The notes: a model not told the origin generated them from the sequence alone. Positions 1 to 9,649 are shown, numbered from the stretch's first letter. The stretch: DNA of 64,000 nt from Rhizobium altiplani (GCF_001542405.1 NZ_LNCD01000036.1:1-64000), one strand, 5' to 3'. Translations and numbers: made by a program.

Positions 1-458
1 GGAATGCGGATGCCGCCCTGGAAGGACAATAGCGAGGCGATATTGATGATCTTGCCGCCGCCTCGTTCGAGCATATGCCGGGCGGCAGCCTGCGACAGAA
101 AGAAGACGCTCTTCAGGTTGATGTCCATGACCGCATCCCAATCGGCCTCCGTGAAGTCGATGGCGTCGGCGCGGCGGATGATGCCGGCATTGTTGACGAG
201 GATGTCGAGCTTGCCAAAGGTCGCTACCGTTTCGTCGACGATTGCCTTTGTCGGTTCGATCGATCCAAGATCGGCCTTGATGGCGTGAAAACCGGCACCG
301 ATCTTGCGAACCGCAGCCTCGGTTTCGTCCATCGATGAGCGGCCGACGGCAACGATCGTGGCGCCAGCCGCAGCCAGCGCGACGGCGATTGCCTGACCAA
401 GGCCGGTATTGGCACCGGTGACGACCGCCACCTGCCCGGAAAGATCGAACATGGTCAT
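1..458 (-). CDS. kduD: 2-deoxy-D-gluconate/2-dehydro-3-deoxygluconate 5-dehydrogenase, SDR family (partial)
   Basis: The gene is cut by the left window edge, so only the N-terminal ~152 residues are present. It reads MTMFDLSGQVAVVTGAN, then the Rossmann glycine motif TGANTGLG, the NNAG motif (LVNNAGIIRR) and the strand before the catalytic Ser (INIASL). These are classical short-chain dehydrogenase signatures. The best family match by eye is KduD, which reduces 2,5-diketo-3-deoxygluconate to 2-keto-3-deoxygluconate with NAD(P)H in the cytoplasm. That assignment rests on the fit with kduI and kdgF directly upstream in the same operon. An ATG at 458 gives the full SDR N-terminus; an alternative in-frame ATG lies at 452. 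The Tyr-Lys pair lies outside the window, so activity cannot be judged here. Confidence 0.85.
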   Translation of the reverse strand, partial: MTMFDLSGQVAVVTGANTGLGQAIAVALAAAGATIVAVGRSSMDETEAAVRKIGAGFHAIKADLGSIEPTKAIVDETVATFGKLDILVNNAGIIRRADAIDFTEADWDAVMDINLKSVFFLSQAAARHMLERGGGKIINIASLLSFQGGIRI

Positions 459-466
459 GGCGGGCC

Positions 467-805
467 TCACTTGAGGAATTCGGCGCGATGTGGCGTAAAC
501 GTATCGATCAGGCGGCCCTTCTCGAGAGCCTTGACCCCATGCACCAGATCGGGGGGAACGATGAAGCTGCCTCCCTGGTGCAGGGTTTCCGTCCTGCCGT
601 CGATCGTCACCTCGAAACTGCCCTCAGCCACATAGCTTGCCTGGATGTGGGGATGGGAATGAAGCGCACCGACGGCGTCCTTCTCGAAAACGACCTCGAC
701 CATCATCATCTCAGGCAGGTAGGCCATGATGCGACGGGTCACGCCCGGTTCCGGACTGGCCCACTCGGCATCCTTGGCCGGCACGAAAAGATCACTCACT
801 GCCAT
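467..805 (-). CDS. kdgF: KdgF-type cupin (pectin degradation protein)
   Basis: This is a 112-residue single-domain cupin. The metal-site motif LHSHPHIQASYVAEG and the second cupin motif with the late His (PPDLVHGV) are both visible. KdgF proteins convert 4,5-unsaturated galacturonate to the linear 5-keto-4-deoxyuronate, the substrate of KduI. The ATG at 805 is preceded by a purine-rich GGAGGGGG site; a longer open frame to 931 only extends into kduI and has no cupin homology. It lies 11 bp downstream of kduI and 8 bp upstream of kduD, so the genes are surely co-transcribed. Family assignment is strong; the exact uronate (pectin or another polyuronide) is inferred. Confidence 0.85.
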   Translation of the reverse strand: MAVSDLFVPAKDAEWASPEPGVTRRIMAYLPEMMMVEVVFEKDAVGALHSHPHIQASYVAEGSFEVTIDGRTETLHQGGSFIVPPDLVHGVKALEKGRLIDTFTPHRAEFLK

Positions 806-816
806 AGTCCCCCTCC

Positions 817-1662
817 TCACCGAAGATCTTCGATGGCGACAAGGTCGACGTCGGTATAGTCGACATTGTCGCCGGCCATGGCCCAGATGAATGTGTAGCT
901 TGATGTACCGACACCGGAATGGATCGACCAACCCGGCGACAGGATCGCCTCCTCGTTCTTGACGATCAGGTGGCGCGTTTCGTTCGGCTCGCCCATCAGA
1001 TGCACGACGCGGGCCTTTTCCGGCAGATCGAAATAGAGATAGGCCTCCATCCGCCGGTCATGCACGTGGCAGGGCATGGTGTTCCAGACAGAGCCGGCCG
1101 CAAGCGTCGTCATGCCGACGACGAGTTGGCACGTTCTGACACCGTCCGGATGGATGAACTGGAAGATCGAGCGCTCGTTGCTGGTTGCCTGTGCCCCGAG
1201 ATCGAGACGCTTGGCATCTGAAATACCGATATGCTTCGCAGGGTGACGAACATGCGCGGGGGCGCTGAGCAGGTAGAATTTTGCCGGCTGTTCGGCCGAT
1301 ACGGACCGGAATGTCACCAAAGCACCCATGCCGGCATAGACCATGTCGCGGGTACCGGCCTGAAATTCTTCGCCATCGACGCTGACGATGCCGGCACCAC
1401 CAATATTGACAGCGATCAGCTCGCGCCGGGCCAGAAGCGTGTCGGTCCCGGCGGGCTTGATCGTCTCCAGTGAAAGCGGCGCGGAAGTCGGCATTGCACC
1501 GCCGACGATCATCCGGTCGTAATTGGTGTAGTGAAGCTGGATGCGCTCCGCCACGAAGAGCGGCGGCAGCAGGAAATTCTCGCGCAGCTCTTCCGTACTG
1601 AACCGTGCCGCCGTCTTCGGATCGATCGCATAGCGGTTGGTGAAATCAGTGTGGCTCATCAA
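817..1662 (-). CDS. kduI: 5-dehydro-4-deoxy-D-glucuronate isomerase
   Basis: The 281-residue protein has the usual length of KduI. The zinc-binding cupin motif is visible as MPCHVHDRRMEAYLYFDLP (two His and a Glu), followed by the late His in GWSIHSGVG. The enzyme isomerises 5-keto-4-deoxyuronate, from unsaturated galacturonate or glucuronate, to 2,5-diketo-3-deoxygluconate. It is the second gene of the leftward operon kdgD-kduI-kdgF-kduD. Two adjacent ATG codons (1662 and 1659) can both serve as start; MSHTDF at 1659 is the more usual beginning. All residues expected for metal binding are present. Confidence 0.95.
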   Translation of the reverse strand: MMSHTDFTNRYAIDPKTAARFSTEELRENFLLPPLFVAERIQLHYTNYDRMIVGGAMPTSAPLSLETIKPAGTDTLLARRELIAVNIGGAGIVSVDGEEFQAGTRDMVYAGMGALVTFRSVSAEQPAKFYLLSAPAHVRHPAKHIGISDAKRLDLGAQATSNERSIFQFIHPDGVRTCQLVVGMTTLAAGSVWNTMPCHVHDRRMEAYLYFDLPEKARVVHLMGEPNETRHLIVKNEEAILSPGWSIHSGVGTSSYTFIWAMAGDNVDYTDVDLVAIEDLR

Positions 1663-1721
1663 AGCCGTCCTTCCGTCTGTGTTTTCTCAGTTCGTCAGCG
1701 ACATACTGACGGTGCCGCTTG

Positions 1722-2713
<992 letters not shown>

Positions 2714-2726
2714 TAATTGAGATCAC

Positions 2727-3467
2727 TCAGCCGCGCTTGATGAAATTCCGGTAGCGCTGCTGGCTTCCCTTCAGGTGGAGACGCATCGCCTCTCGCGCCG
2801 CAGCCTCATCCTGGTCCGATATCGCCCGGGCAATTCGCAAATGCTCGGCCTGGATCTGCTGCAGGTACTCCTGCGAGGATCTCTCGGTATCACCTTCGGC
2901 CAAGACGCCCCTTGGAATGATCTGCTTGCCGACCAACTGTAAAAACTCACGAAAACGGGGATTGCTGGTGGAATCAGCTATCGCCAGGTGAAACGCCCTA
3001 TCTGCCTCGACTGTCGGCTTTTGATCCTGCTTCAGTCGCTCGATCTCGTCATAGGCCTCAAGAATGGCCTCTTCCTGGGCCGGCGAACGCCGTATGGCCG
3101 CAAGCCCGGCGGCCTCGATTTCGATCGCAGCCCGCAGCTCAAGCATTTCAAGCAACGAGGAGATCTTATTGGGATCGGCGCTTTTGAACCCGTCATAGGC
3201 GCCGGCTGGAGGCGTCAGGACGAAGACGCCGACCCCGTGGCGCGCTTCGACCAGTCCGTCGGCGCGTAGCGATGCGATCGCCTCTCGGATTACCGTGCGG
3301 CTGACCTCGTATTCCTGCGTCAAACCACCTTCCGTTGGCAACCGATCGCCAGGCTTCAAGGCGCCTGACGTAATCGCGTCGCGCAGGCGGCGCGCCACCA
3401 TCTCCACTAACGTCTCACCGCTTTTGCGTTGCTCTGGCCCCGTCTGCTGAACCACATTGTGCCCCAT
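2727..3467 (-). CDS. GntR family transcriptional regulator, FadR/FCD type
   Basis: The 246-residue protein has a GntR winged helix at roughly residues 20-90 (LPTEGGLTQEYEVSRTVIREAIASLRADGLVEARHGVGVFV) and an FCD ligand-binding domain after it, with the helical region ELRAAIEIEAAGLAA and conserved Asp/His residues (ADRAFHLAIA) that bind a metal in this class. The ATG at 3467 has a GGGGA site 6-9 bases upstream; the open frame to 3521 lacks one. Position suggests a local regulator of uronate genes: kdgD follows on the same strand and the dehydratase gene is divergent. The effector is unknown; a keto-deoxy acid would be usual for the family. Confidence 0.88.
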   Translation of the reverse strand: MGHNVVQQTGPEQRKSGETLVEMVARRLRDAITSGALKPGDRLPTEGGLTQEYEVSRTVIREAIASLRADGLVEARHGVGVFVLTPPAGAYDGFKSADPNKISSLLEMLELRAAIEIEAAGLAAIRRSPAQEEAILEAYDEIERLKQDQKPTVEADRAFHLAIADSTSNPRFREFLQLVGKQIIPRGVLAEGDTERSSQEYLQQIQAEHLRIARAISDQDEAAAREAMRLHLKGSQQRYRNFIKRG

Positions 3468-3559
3468 ATTTGTCCCCGCCCTCTGTCGATCTAGACATCC
3501 CGAACGACGTCCACCTGTCAAGAGATTGCAAAAATCCGATTGACCAGCATGCGTCAGAC

Positions 3560-3569
3560 ATATTATGAC
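3560..3569. promoter_or_regulatory. Candidate operator in the divergent GntR/dehydratase promoter
   Basis: ATATTATGAC at 3560-3569 is identical to the 10-mer at 2683-2692 and to the reverse complement of 11301-11310. It sits between the divergent starts at 3467 and 3743, the expected place for autoregulation. The motif is AT-rich in GC-rich DNA, and its presence in three promoters of one pathway is the evidence. Confidence 0.45.
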
Positions 3570-3742
3570 ATTAGTAACGCCGTATTACAAGTAAGCATCC
3601 GGAGGCCTTCGGCAAAGGGATCGCCGTGCACGTCAGCACCGAAACAGTCCAGGCGATGACGCGACAGGACTGTGGAGCGAACCTTCGACATTTGCGTATT
3701 CGGACCACCGGCCGGACACAGAAAGAACCTGGAGGAGAAAAT

Positions 3743-4891
3743 TTGAAGATCGTCGATATTAACGTGCGCGTCTTTGCGCACACGACCTATCGCCACGCCG
3801 ACACGGCAGGGCATGCCCATCCTGGGCCGGCTCACAAGGTCAACCTTGCGCTGCTGACGATCGTCGCAGACGATGGCACCGAGGGCTACTGCTTCTCCCC
3901 ACCCGAAATCGTTCGTCCGCATGTCCTCGACAAGTTCATCAAAAAGGTACTGATCGGCCAGGATCCATTTGATCGCGAGAGACTCTGGCAGGAACTCGCC
4001 CACTGGCAGCGTGGCAGTGCTGCGCAACTGACCGACCGGACCCTTGCTATCGTGGACTGCGCGCTGTGGGATCTCGCCGGACGCAAGCTCGCTGTCCCCG
4101 TCCACAAGCTTATCGGCGGCTATCGCGACAAGGTGCGGGCCTATGGATCGATCATGTGTGGCGATGAGCTCGAGGGCGGCCTTGCGACGCCGGAAGACTA
4201 CGGGCGCTTCGCCGAAAAGTTGGTAAAGCGCGGCTACAAGGGTATCAAGCTGCATACCTGGATGCCTCCGGTGTCATGGGCACCTGATGTGAAGATGGAT
4301 CTGAAGGCCTGTGCGGCCGTGCGGGAGGCCGTTGGTCCCGATATCCACCTGATGATCGATGCGTTTCATTGGTATAGCCGAACCGAGGCGCTCGAACTCG
4401 GCAAGGGCTTGGAGAAGCTGAGCTTCGACTGGATCGAAGAGCCGATGGACGAGCAAAGCTCGGCCTCCTACGCCTGGCTTGCCGCCAATCTCGATATTCC
4501 CGTTCTTGGCCCGGAGAGTGCTGGTGGAAAGCACTTCAGTCGCGCCGAATGGATCACCTCGAATGCCTGCGACATCCTGCGGACAGGCGTGCACGATGTC
4601 GGCGGCATCAGCCCTGCGATGAAGTCGATGCACCTTGCGGAGTCCTTCGGCATGTATTGCGAAATTCATGGCAACGGCGCCCCGAACCTGATCGTCGCCG
4701 CCTGCAGCAAGAATGCCAAGTGGTACGAGCGAGGCCTCTTGCATCCCTTCCTCGAGTATGATGACGGCTTCGAGTATCTGAACGCGCTTGTCGACCCCAT
4801 GGACGAACACGGCTATGTCCACCTTTCCGACAAGCCGGGCCTTGGAGAAGACATCAACTTCGCCTTCATCGAGGCGAACCTGGTGGCATGA
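3743..4891 (+). CDS. Mandelate racemase/muconate lactonizing (enolase) superfamily sugar-acid dehydratase
   Basis: With the TTG start at 3743, behind a strong GGAGGAGAAAA site, the product is 382 residues, normal for the family and beginning MKIVDINVRVF-like. Metal ligands Asp206 (LMIDAFHW), Glu232 (DWIEEPMD) and Glu258 (VLGPESAGG) and the general acid/base His309 (CEIHGNGAPN) are visible. The second-strand motif is K169-x-H171 (GIKLHTW) instead of K-x-K. The Asp that normally pairs with the His is replaced (LRTGVHDVGG, Gly283 at its place). Such changes mark a dehydratase-type rather than a racemase active site. It is divergent from the GntR gene. Substrate probably an aldonate or aldarate, not assignable from sequence alone. 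The upstream open frame to 3626 has no homology and is not taken as coding. Confidence 0.85.
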   Translation: MKIVDINVRVFAHTTYRHADTAGHAHPGPAHKVNLALLTIVADDGTEGYCFSPPEIVRPHVLDKFIKKVLIGQDPFDRERLWQELAHWQRGSAAQLTDRTLAIVDCALWDLAGRKLAVPVHKLIGGYRDKVRAYGSIMCGDELEGGLATPEDYGRFAEKLVKRGYKGIKLHTWMPPVSWAPDVKMDLKACAAVREAVGPDIHLMIDAFHWYSRTEALELGKGLEKLSFDWIEEPMDEQSSASYAWLAANLDIPVLGPESAGGKHFSRAEWITSNACDILRTGVHDVGGISPAMKSMHLAESFGMYCEIHGNGAPNLIVAACSKNAKWYERGLLHPFLEYDDGFEYLNALVDPMDEHGYVHLSDKPGLGEDINFAFIEANLVA

Positions 4892-4895
4892 ACAA

Positions 4896-4929
4896 GAGGG
4901 GCTGGCGAAGCGTCGTTTGTCAGCCCCTC
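4896..4929. terminator. Bidirectional hairpin terminator between convergent genes
   Basis: GAGGGGCTGGC (4896-4906) pairs with GTCAGCCCCTC (4919-4929), nine consecutive G-C-rich pairs plus one mismatch and a closing pair, loop 12 nt. It begins four bases after the stop of the rightward dehydratase gene, and its right arm contains the stop codon of the leftward hydrolase gene. There is no long T run on either side, so termination strength is uncertain. Confidence 0.6.
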
Positions 4930-5978
4930 AGAGCCGCATCGAGCCAGTTGAGCGCAGCGTCCTGCTCTGGGATGGGAAACTCGTGGCCGCCTTGCCAGAT
5001 GGCCGTTTTCAGATTTTGCATCCCATGCCCAGCCGACCAGAGCTCACGCAGACGGCCAAACGCAGCCTCAACGACAGCTGGAGGGAAATGTCGGTCCTCG
5101 CGCCCACTCAGAAAGTAGCCCGGCTTCGGCGCTGCAAGGCCGGCAAAGTCGGGATAGTCCAGCTTGCCCGCGATCTGTGGATGCAGCATGTAGAATGCAG
5201 ATTGCCCGCGCAACTGGTTGCCGCCGGTCTGCATGAGCCCCTCCAAGGTGCCCATCCAGCCGATTGCACAGAAGGCCGCAATGTCGGCAGAAAGAGCTGC
5301 GACCTGCCAGGCGCGGTACCCGCCAAAGGAAAATCCGAAACTTGCCACGCGCTTCCGATCAACTTCTGGCAACTCGCCGAGAAATTTGGCGGCTGCAATA
5401 TCCTCCATGGCAACGACTGAGGCGAGCGAGACACCAAACTGCATCAGGTTAGCGGCAAGCGCCTGCTGCGCTTCGTAGCCGTTGCCGCAACGGCTTGACC
5501 AGCCGAGCGCATCGACGCTGAGAACGACATAGCCACGCCGCGCCGCCGCCTCTCCAGGAAAACGCCCCCCATAGAAACGATCGGCCCACGCCCGCGCTGC
5601 TTGCTGCGTTGGACTATCTGATGGCGCAGGGATGACCTTTTCCTTGCCGATATCGAAGGTTGCACCGTGATCATGCAGCATCAACAAGGCTGGTGCAGGT
5701 GTCTGTTGGTGTGGCAGAAGGAGAAGGGCCCCAGCCACTTCGCCATTGGAAAATCGAAGGCTCAGCCGTTTGCCGGCATAAGACGAGCAATCCCATTGCG
5801 CAATCGTTTCCACCCGGTCGACATGGCATGCGTCAGGGTCGATCGTCTGCAAGACATGGGCCAATGTCGAGGATCGCCACGTCACGAAGTCGACCGAAGA
5901 GCCGCCAAACCGCAACGGAAATGCTGGCGCGTCGCGATGCCGTCGAGCGATGGAAGCAAGATTGTCTCGATCGATCAT
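4920..5978 (-). CDS. Alpha/beta hydrolase (dienelactone hydrolase/acetyl-esterase-like)
   Basis: The 352-residue protein has an alpha/beta-hydrolase fold: an oxyanion region LLMLHDHGA, the nucleophile elbow GFSFGG (Ser around residue 222), a late Asp (SGREDRHFP) and a catalytic His (GGHEFP) near the C-terminus. No signal peptide is seen, so it acts in the cytoplasm. It is the last gene of the leftward importer operon, about 60 bp after the second ATPase. The context suggests it removes an ester group (acetyl, methyl or feruloyl) from an imported oligouronide or other plant oligosaccharide. That role is inference; the sequence shows only the hydrolase fold. Confidence 0.75.
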   Translation of the reverse strand: MIDRDNLASIARRHRDAPAFPLRFGGSSVDFVTWRSSTLAHVLQTIDPDACHVDRVETIAQWDCSSYAGKRLSLRFSNGEVAGALLLLPHQQTPAPALLMLHDHGATFDIGKEKVIPAPSDSPTQQAARAWADRFYGGRFPGEAAARRGYVVLSVDALGWSSRCGNGYEAQQALAANLMQFGVSLASVVAMEDIAAAKFLGELPEVDRKRVASFGFSFGGYRAWQVAALSADIAAFCAIGWMGTLEGLMQTGGNQLRGQSAFYMLHPQIAGKLDYPDFAGLAAPKPGYFLSGREDRHFPPAVVEAAFGRLRELWSAGHGMQNLKTAIWQGGHEFPIPEQDAALNWLDAALRG

Positions 5979-6038
5979 CGGCCTTCATCCATATTGCCCG
6001 GCGCTGCCAACCTCACGATTGCGCCGCTTGGCGCCAGC

Positions 6039-6797
6039 TCAAACTGCCTGGTCGTACTCGACACTGGCTCGGATCAACTCCCTTGCGTAGGGATCGGTCG
6101 CCCGCCCCGTCGAAAGGACCGCACGGTCCAGGATCTCGACGATGTGTCCATGCTGCATGACCGCCAGCCGGTCGCACATATGGTCGATCACCGCGAGATC
6201 ATGCGAGACGAGCAGATAGGTCAGCCCCTTGCGTGCTCTAAGCTCGGAGAGGAGGTTCAGCACTTCTGCCTGAACCGACACATCGAGGGCCGAAGTTGGC
6301 TCGTCGAGAAGCAGGACGGAAGGATCGAGGATGAGTGCGCGTGCGATGGCGACGCGCTGGCGCTGCCCGCCGGAGAGCTCGTGCGGATAGCGCTGGAGAA
6401 AGGCGGGAGTGAGCCCGACCTCGATCAGCGCCTGTTCCATGCGTTCTTGATGGCGATCCATACGCTGAATACGCAAGGGCTCCTGAAGCGCGGTCTGGAT
6501 CGACTGGCGCGGGTGAAGCGATCCGTAGGGGTCTTGGAAAACCATCTGGACGGTACGGCAGTATTCGTCCTGAGGCGTATCGCGGACGGCCTTGTTGTTG
6601 ATCGCAATCCTGCCATCCCACGCGTTCAGCAGGCGGGCGACACAGCGCAGGACCGTCGACTTGCCCGAGCCAGATTCTCCGACAAGCCCGAAGGACTCGC
6701 CCTTCTCGACGCTGAAGTTCACGCCCCCTAGAATGCGCTTTGCGTGCACGCCAACGCCGAGCGAAATGGATAGATCCTCAATCTCGATCGCGCTCAT
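6039..6797 (-). CDS. ABC transporter ATP-binding protein, OppF/DppF type
   Basis: This 252-residue ATPase has Walker A GESGSGKS (40-47), Q-loop FQDPYGSLHP (~87-96), signature LSGGQRQ (141-147), Walker B VLLLDEPT (161-168) and the switch His in LLVSHD. The GSLHPR segment is typical of the peptide/oligosaccharide family (OppF/DppF), although the usual iron-sulfur-like C-terminal Cys motif is not obvious. It overlaps the upstream ATPase gene by four bases (ATGA), so the pair is translationally coupled. It powers the importer formed with the two permeases and the binding protein at 9650-11254. Confidence 0.92.
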   Translation of the reverse strand: MSAIEIEDLSISLGVGVHAKRILGGVNFSVEKGESFGLVGESGSGKSTVLRCVARLLNAWDGRIAINNKAVRDTPQDEYCRTVQMVFQDPYGSLHPRQSIQTALQEPLRIQRMDRHQERMEQALIEVGLTPAFLQRYPHELSGGQRQRVAIARALILDPSVLLLDEPTSALDVSVQAEVLNLLSELRARKGLTYLLVSHDLAVIDHMCDRLAVMQHGHIVEILDRAVLSTGRATDPYARELIRASVEYDQAV

Positions 6798-7645
6798 GGT
6801 GTACCCTCAACTGTTGCGACTTTGATGGTCTGGCTGCGGCTCAAGACAGGCAGTGGGCGGCGGTCACCGCCGATGTGAGGCTGCGCTGCCAGCAGTCCGC
6901 GTGTGTAGGGATGTTCGGCGTTCTTCAGGTCGCGCGCCTGCCGTTCCTCGACGAACTCGCCCGACCGCATCACCAGAACGCGGTCACAGAAATTGCGGAC
7001 CAGGTTGAGGTCATGGCTGATCATGATCAGCCCAATGCCCTTGCTGATCACCAGGTCATTGAGGATCTTCAGCACCTGCATGCGTACGGTGACATCGAGC
7101 GCCGAGGTCGGCTCATCGGCGATGATCAGCTCAGGCTCCGGGATCAACATCATCGCGATCATGATGCGCTGCCCCATTCCGCCCGAGACCTCGTGGGGAT
7201 AAAGACTGAACACCCGCTCAGGATCACGAATCTGCACCGCCTCCAGCATTTCCAGCGTGCGTTGCTTGGCCGCGCCGCGTGAGGCGCCACTGTGTATGCG
7301 ATAGGCTTCCGCAACCTGATCGCCGACCCGGTGGACCGGATTGAGAGAGAATTTCGGGTCCTGCAAGATCATCGACATACGGCGTCCGCGGACCTGCAAC
7401 ATCTCTTTCTCGCGGCAGGTCAGCAGATCGGTTTCACCGAATTGCATCCGCTCAGCTGTAATTTTGGCTGTCGGCAGAAGCTTCAGCAGCGCCCGACCGA
7501 TGGTGGATTTTCCCGATCCGGATTCACCAACGATACCCAGCCTCTCTTGTCCGAGCGAAAACGAGATTCCCTTGACAACCGGGTTGTCACCTTTGCGGCC
7601 GCGATAACTGACATGCAGATCGCGGACATCGAGGAGATTGGCCAT
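6794..7645 (-). CDS. ABC transporter ATP-binding protein, OppD/DppD type
   Basis: The 283-residue ATPase begins at ATG 7645 (MANLLDVRDLHVSY); the longer frame to 7750 only runs into the permease gene. Walker A GESGSGKS lies at 40-47. The signature is VSGGMGQR, the form usual in OppD-type subunits, at 153-160. Walker B LIIADEPT follows at 173-180. The C-terminal region contains the P-Y-T-R-G-L-L segment seen in this family. It lies between the second permease (10 bp upstream) and the OppF-type partner. Together the two ATPases form a heterodimeric motor at the inner membrane. Confidence 0.92.
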   Translation of the reverse strand: MANLLDVRDLHVSYRGRKGDNPVVKGISFSLGQERLGIVGESGSGKSTIGRALLKLLPTAKITAERMQFGETDLLTCREKEMLQVRGRRMSMILQDPKFSLNPVHRVGDQVAEAYRIHSGASRGAAKQRTLEMLEAVQIRDPERVFSLYPHEVSGGMGQRIMIAMMLIPEPELIIADEPTSALDVTVRMQVLKILNDLVISKGIGLIMISHDLNLVRNFCDRVLVMRSGEFVEERQARDLKNAEHPYTRGLLAAQPHIGGDRRPLPVLSRSQTIKVATVEGTP

Positions 7646-7655
7646 GTGACGTTCC

Positions 7656-8564
7656 TCACTTCTGCTTCGGGTCGAGCACGTCGCGAAGACCGTCGCCCAA
7701 CAGGTTGAAAGCAAGACTGACGAGCAGGATCGCGCCGCCTGGAAACGCAACGAGCCACCAGTTGTCCAGCATGTAGCGCCGGCCCGTCGCCATCATCGCA
7801 CCCCATTCGGGCAAGGGCGGCTGCGCGCCAAGTCCGAGGAAGCCGAGGCCAGCAGCAGTGAGGATCACCGTCGCCATGCTCAAGGTAATGCGGACGAGAA
7901 CCGAGGGCAGACACATGGGCATGATCGACTTTACGATGATGCGCAGTGGCGAGGCTCCTTGCATGCGCGAGGCAGCGATATAGTCCGCCCCGCGAAAGGT
8001 CAGCGTCTCGGCTCGTGCAAGGCGGGCAATCGGTGGCCAGGCAGTAAGCGCTATGGCGATGATCGCGTTCTCCAGGCCCGCTCCCAATGCCGCGACAAAG
8101 GCAAGCGCCAAAATCAGACTCGGGAACGACAGGAAGATATCGGTAATGCGCATCATCACCGTATCGCACCAGCCGCCGAAGTATCCGGCTGTCGTTCCGA
8201 CCAGAAGTCCGACCGGGCCAACGATGATAGACACGATGAAAATGAATGTCAGGCTGATACGGGTTCCATAGACGAGACGGCTGTAGACGTCCCTTCCCAG
8301 TTCGTCCGTTCCGAACCAATGAAGGCTGCTCGGTCGGCCGAGAGCGTTGCCGAGGTCGACGACATTGGGGTCATGGCTGGCGAGAACGGGAGCAAGCAGC
8401 GCAGTGAACAGCAGTATCGCGACGACGATGACGCCGAAGGCAGCTGTTGGGTTCGCCAGCAGCTCGCCGATGACTGCGGCGAACCGCCTGGCCGCCATGA
8501 CGACAGGTCCGTTACGACGCTCGGTCAAAACAAGATTGCTCATTTCAAGATGTCCTGGTGCCAT
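7656..8564 (-). CDS. ABC transporter permease, DppC/OppC type
   Basis: A hydrophobic protein of about 300 residues with six predicted membrane spans. It has an N-terminal OppC-like segment and the motif HWFGTDELGRDVYSRLVYGTR, the signature of DppC-class permeases. The coupling EAA loop (EAA-like ARAETLTFRGADYIAASRMQGAS) contacts the ATPase. Several starts are possible: 8585 would overlap the upstream permease gene by 20 bp, 8564 avoids the overlap, and 8543 (MSNLVLTERR) has an AGGAC site. I chose 8564 without strong evidence. It forms the pore together with the DppB-type subunit. Confidence 0.9.
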   Translation of the reverse strand: MAPGHLEMSNLVLTERRNGPVVMAARRFAAVIGELLANPTAAFGVIVVAILLFTALLAPVLASHDPNVVDLGNALGRPSSLHWFGTDELGRDVYSRLVYGTRISLTFIFIVSIIVGPVGLLVGTTAGYFGGWCDTVMMRITDIFLSFPSLILALAFVAALGAGLENAIIAIALTAWPPIARLARAETLTFRGADYIAASRMQGASPLRIIVKSIMPMCLPSVLVRITLSMATVILTAAGLGFLGLGAQPPLPEWGAMMATGRRYMLDNWWLVAFPGGAILLVSLAFNLLGDGLRDVLDPKQK

Positions 8565-8565
8565 G

Positions 8566-9582
8566 TCACCGCGTCCTTGGATCAAAGATCTTGTAGAGTG
8601 CGTCTGAAAGAAGGTTCAGCGCGATGAAGATAACGCCCACCAGCAGCACGCAGGTCATGACCGCGTTCATATCGCCGATGAGCATGTTGTTGGTGATGTA
8701 TTGTCCAAAGCCCGGCCAGGAGAAGACCGTCTCAATCAGCACCGCCCCTTCGAGTAGGCTGCCATATGCTAAGGCAACGATGGTTACGAGCTGAACCCGG
8801 ATATTGGCAAAGGCGTGATGCCAGATCGTCCGGCTCTTCGACAATCCCTTCACTCGCGCCGTCGTAACATACTCCTGCCCAAGCTGGTCGAGCATGAAAC
8901 TTCGCGTCATCCTGGTGATGTAAGCCATCGACGAGTAACCGAGAATGCTGGCAGGCAGGATGAGATGGTTGAGCGCATCGCCGAAGACCTCCCAGTCGCC
9001 AGCGATCGCCGCGTCAATGAGCATGAAGCCGGTCGTCTCCGGCACAAGGCCGATATAGTAGTCGGAAATCCGCCCGCCGCCGCCAACGAGCCCAAGCACC
9101 GCGTAGAAAATAATGAGGCCGATCATGCCCGTCCAGAAGATCGGCATTGAATGCCCGATTAGCGTCAGGAAGCGGATGATGTGATCGGCTGGCCGATTAC
9201 GATTGATCGCCGCGAAAATACCGAGTGGTATCCCGAAACCAGCCCCACAAAGAATGGCGAAGGTGGCAAGTTCAATCGTAGCCGGCATGACATGAGCGAT
9301 GTCGCTGATGACCGGCTGTCCGGTGCGGATAGAAACTCCGAAGTCGCCGCGCACCACGTCCCCGACGTAACGGATGAACTGTGTATGAAGCGGCAGATTG
9401 ACCCCCAACCGCTCTGCGACCAACTCGTAGGTGGCGCGATCCGCCTCCTCCCCGACGATCGCTCTGACCGGATCCACCGGCATCAGACGACCGATGCAAA
9501 AGGTCAGGATGAGGAGGCCGAGCAAGGTCACCATAATGGTGCCGGCCTGCCGCGCGACGGCAAAGATGCGATCATGGCTCAT
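8566..9582 (-). CDS. ABC transporter permease, DppB/OppB type
   Basis: The product is about 338 residues with six membrane spans. DppB signatures are visible: the N-terminal LLILTFCIGRLMPVDPVRAIVGE, FGVSIRTGQPV and the C-terminal ETVFSWPGFGQYITNN. The start is taken at ATG 9582 (MSHDRIFAV) because this gives the usual short cytoplasmic N-terminus; 9597 and 9627 are alternatives without better ribosome sites. A hairpin at 9615-9637 separates it from the binding protein gene. It pairs with the DppC-type permease to move an oligopeptide-like or oligosaccharide substrate; in this cluster a uronate oligomer is likely. Confidence 0.9.
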   Translation of the reverse strand: MSHDRIFAVARQAGTIMVTLLGLLILTFCIGRLMPVDPVRAIVGEEADRATYELVAERLGVNLPLHTQFIRYVGDVVRGDFGVSIRTGQPVISDIAHVMPATIELATFAILCGAGFGIPLGIFAAINRNRPADHIIRFLTLIGHSMPIFWTGMIGLIIFYAVLGLVGGGGRISDYYIGLVPETTGFMLIDAAIAGDWEVFGDALNHLILPASILGYSSMAYITRMTRSFMLDQLGQEYVTTARVKGLSKSRTIWHHAFANIRVQLVTIVALAYGSLLEGAVLIETVFSWPGFGQYITNNMLIGDMNAVMTCVLLVGVIFIALNLLSDALYKIFDPRTR

Positions 9583-9614
9583 TGCTGGATCTTTCATAGT
9601 CACAAAATGGCATA

Positions 9615-9637
9615 TGCGACGGGACACACCCGTCGCA
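9615..9637 (-). terminator. Intercistronic hairpin between binding protein and permease genes
   Basis: TGCGACGGG (9615-9623) and CCCGTCGCA (9629-9637) form a perfect nine-pair stem with a five-base loop. It lies 12 bp after the stop of the binding protein gene and upstream of the permease start, with no T run. Such hairpins commonly protect the upstream message, or partly terminate, so that the binding protein is made in excess. Equivalent hairpins occur at 22909-22936 and 51683-51712. Confidence 0.65.
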
Positions 9638-9649
9638 CGTGTTGGCGGC

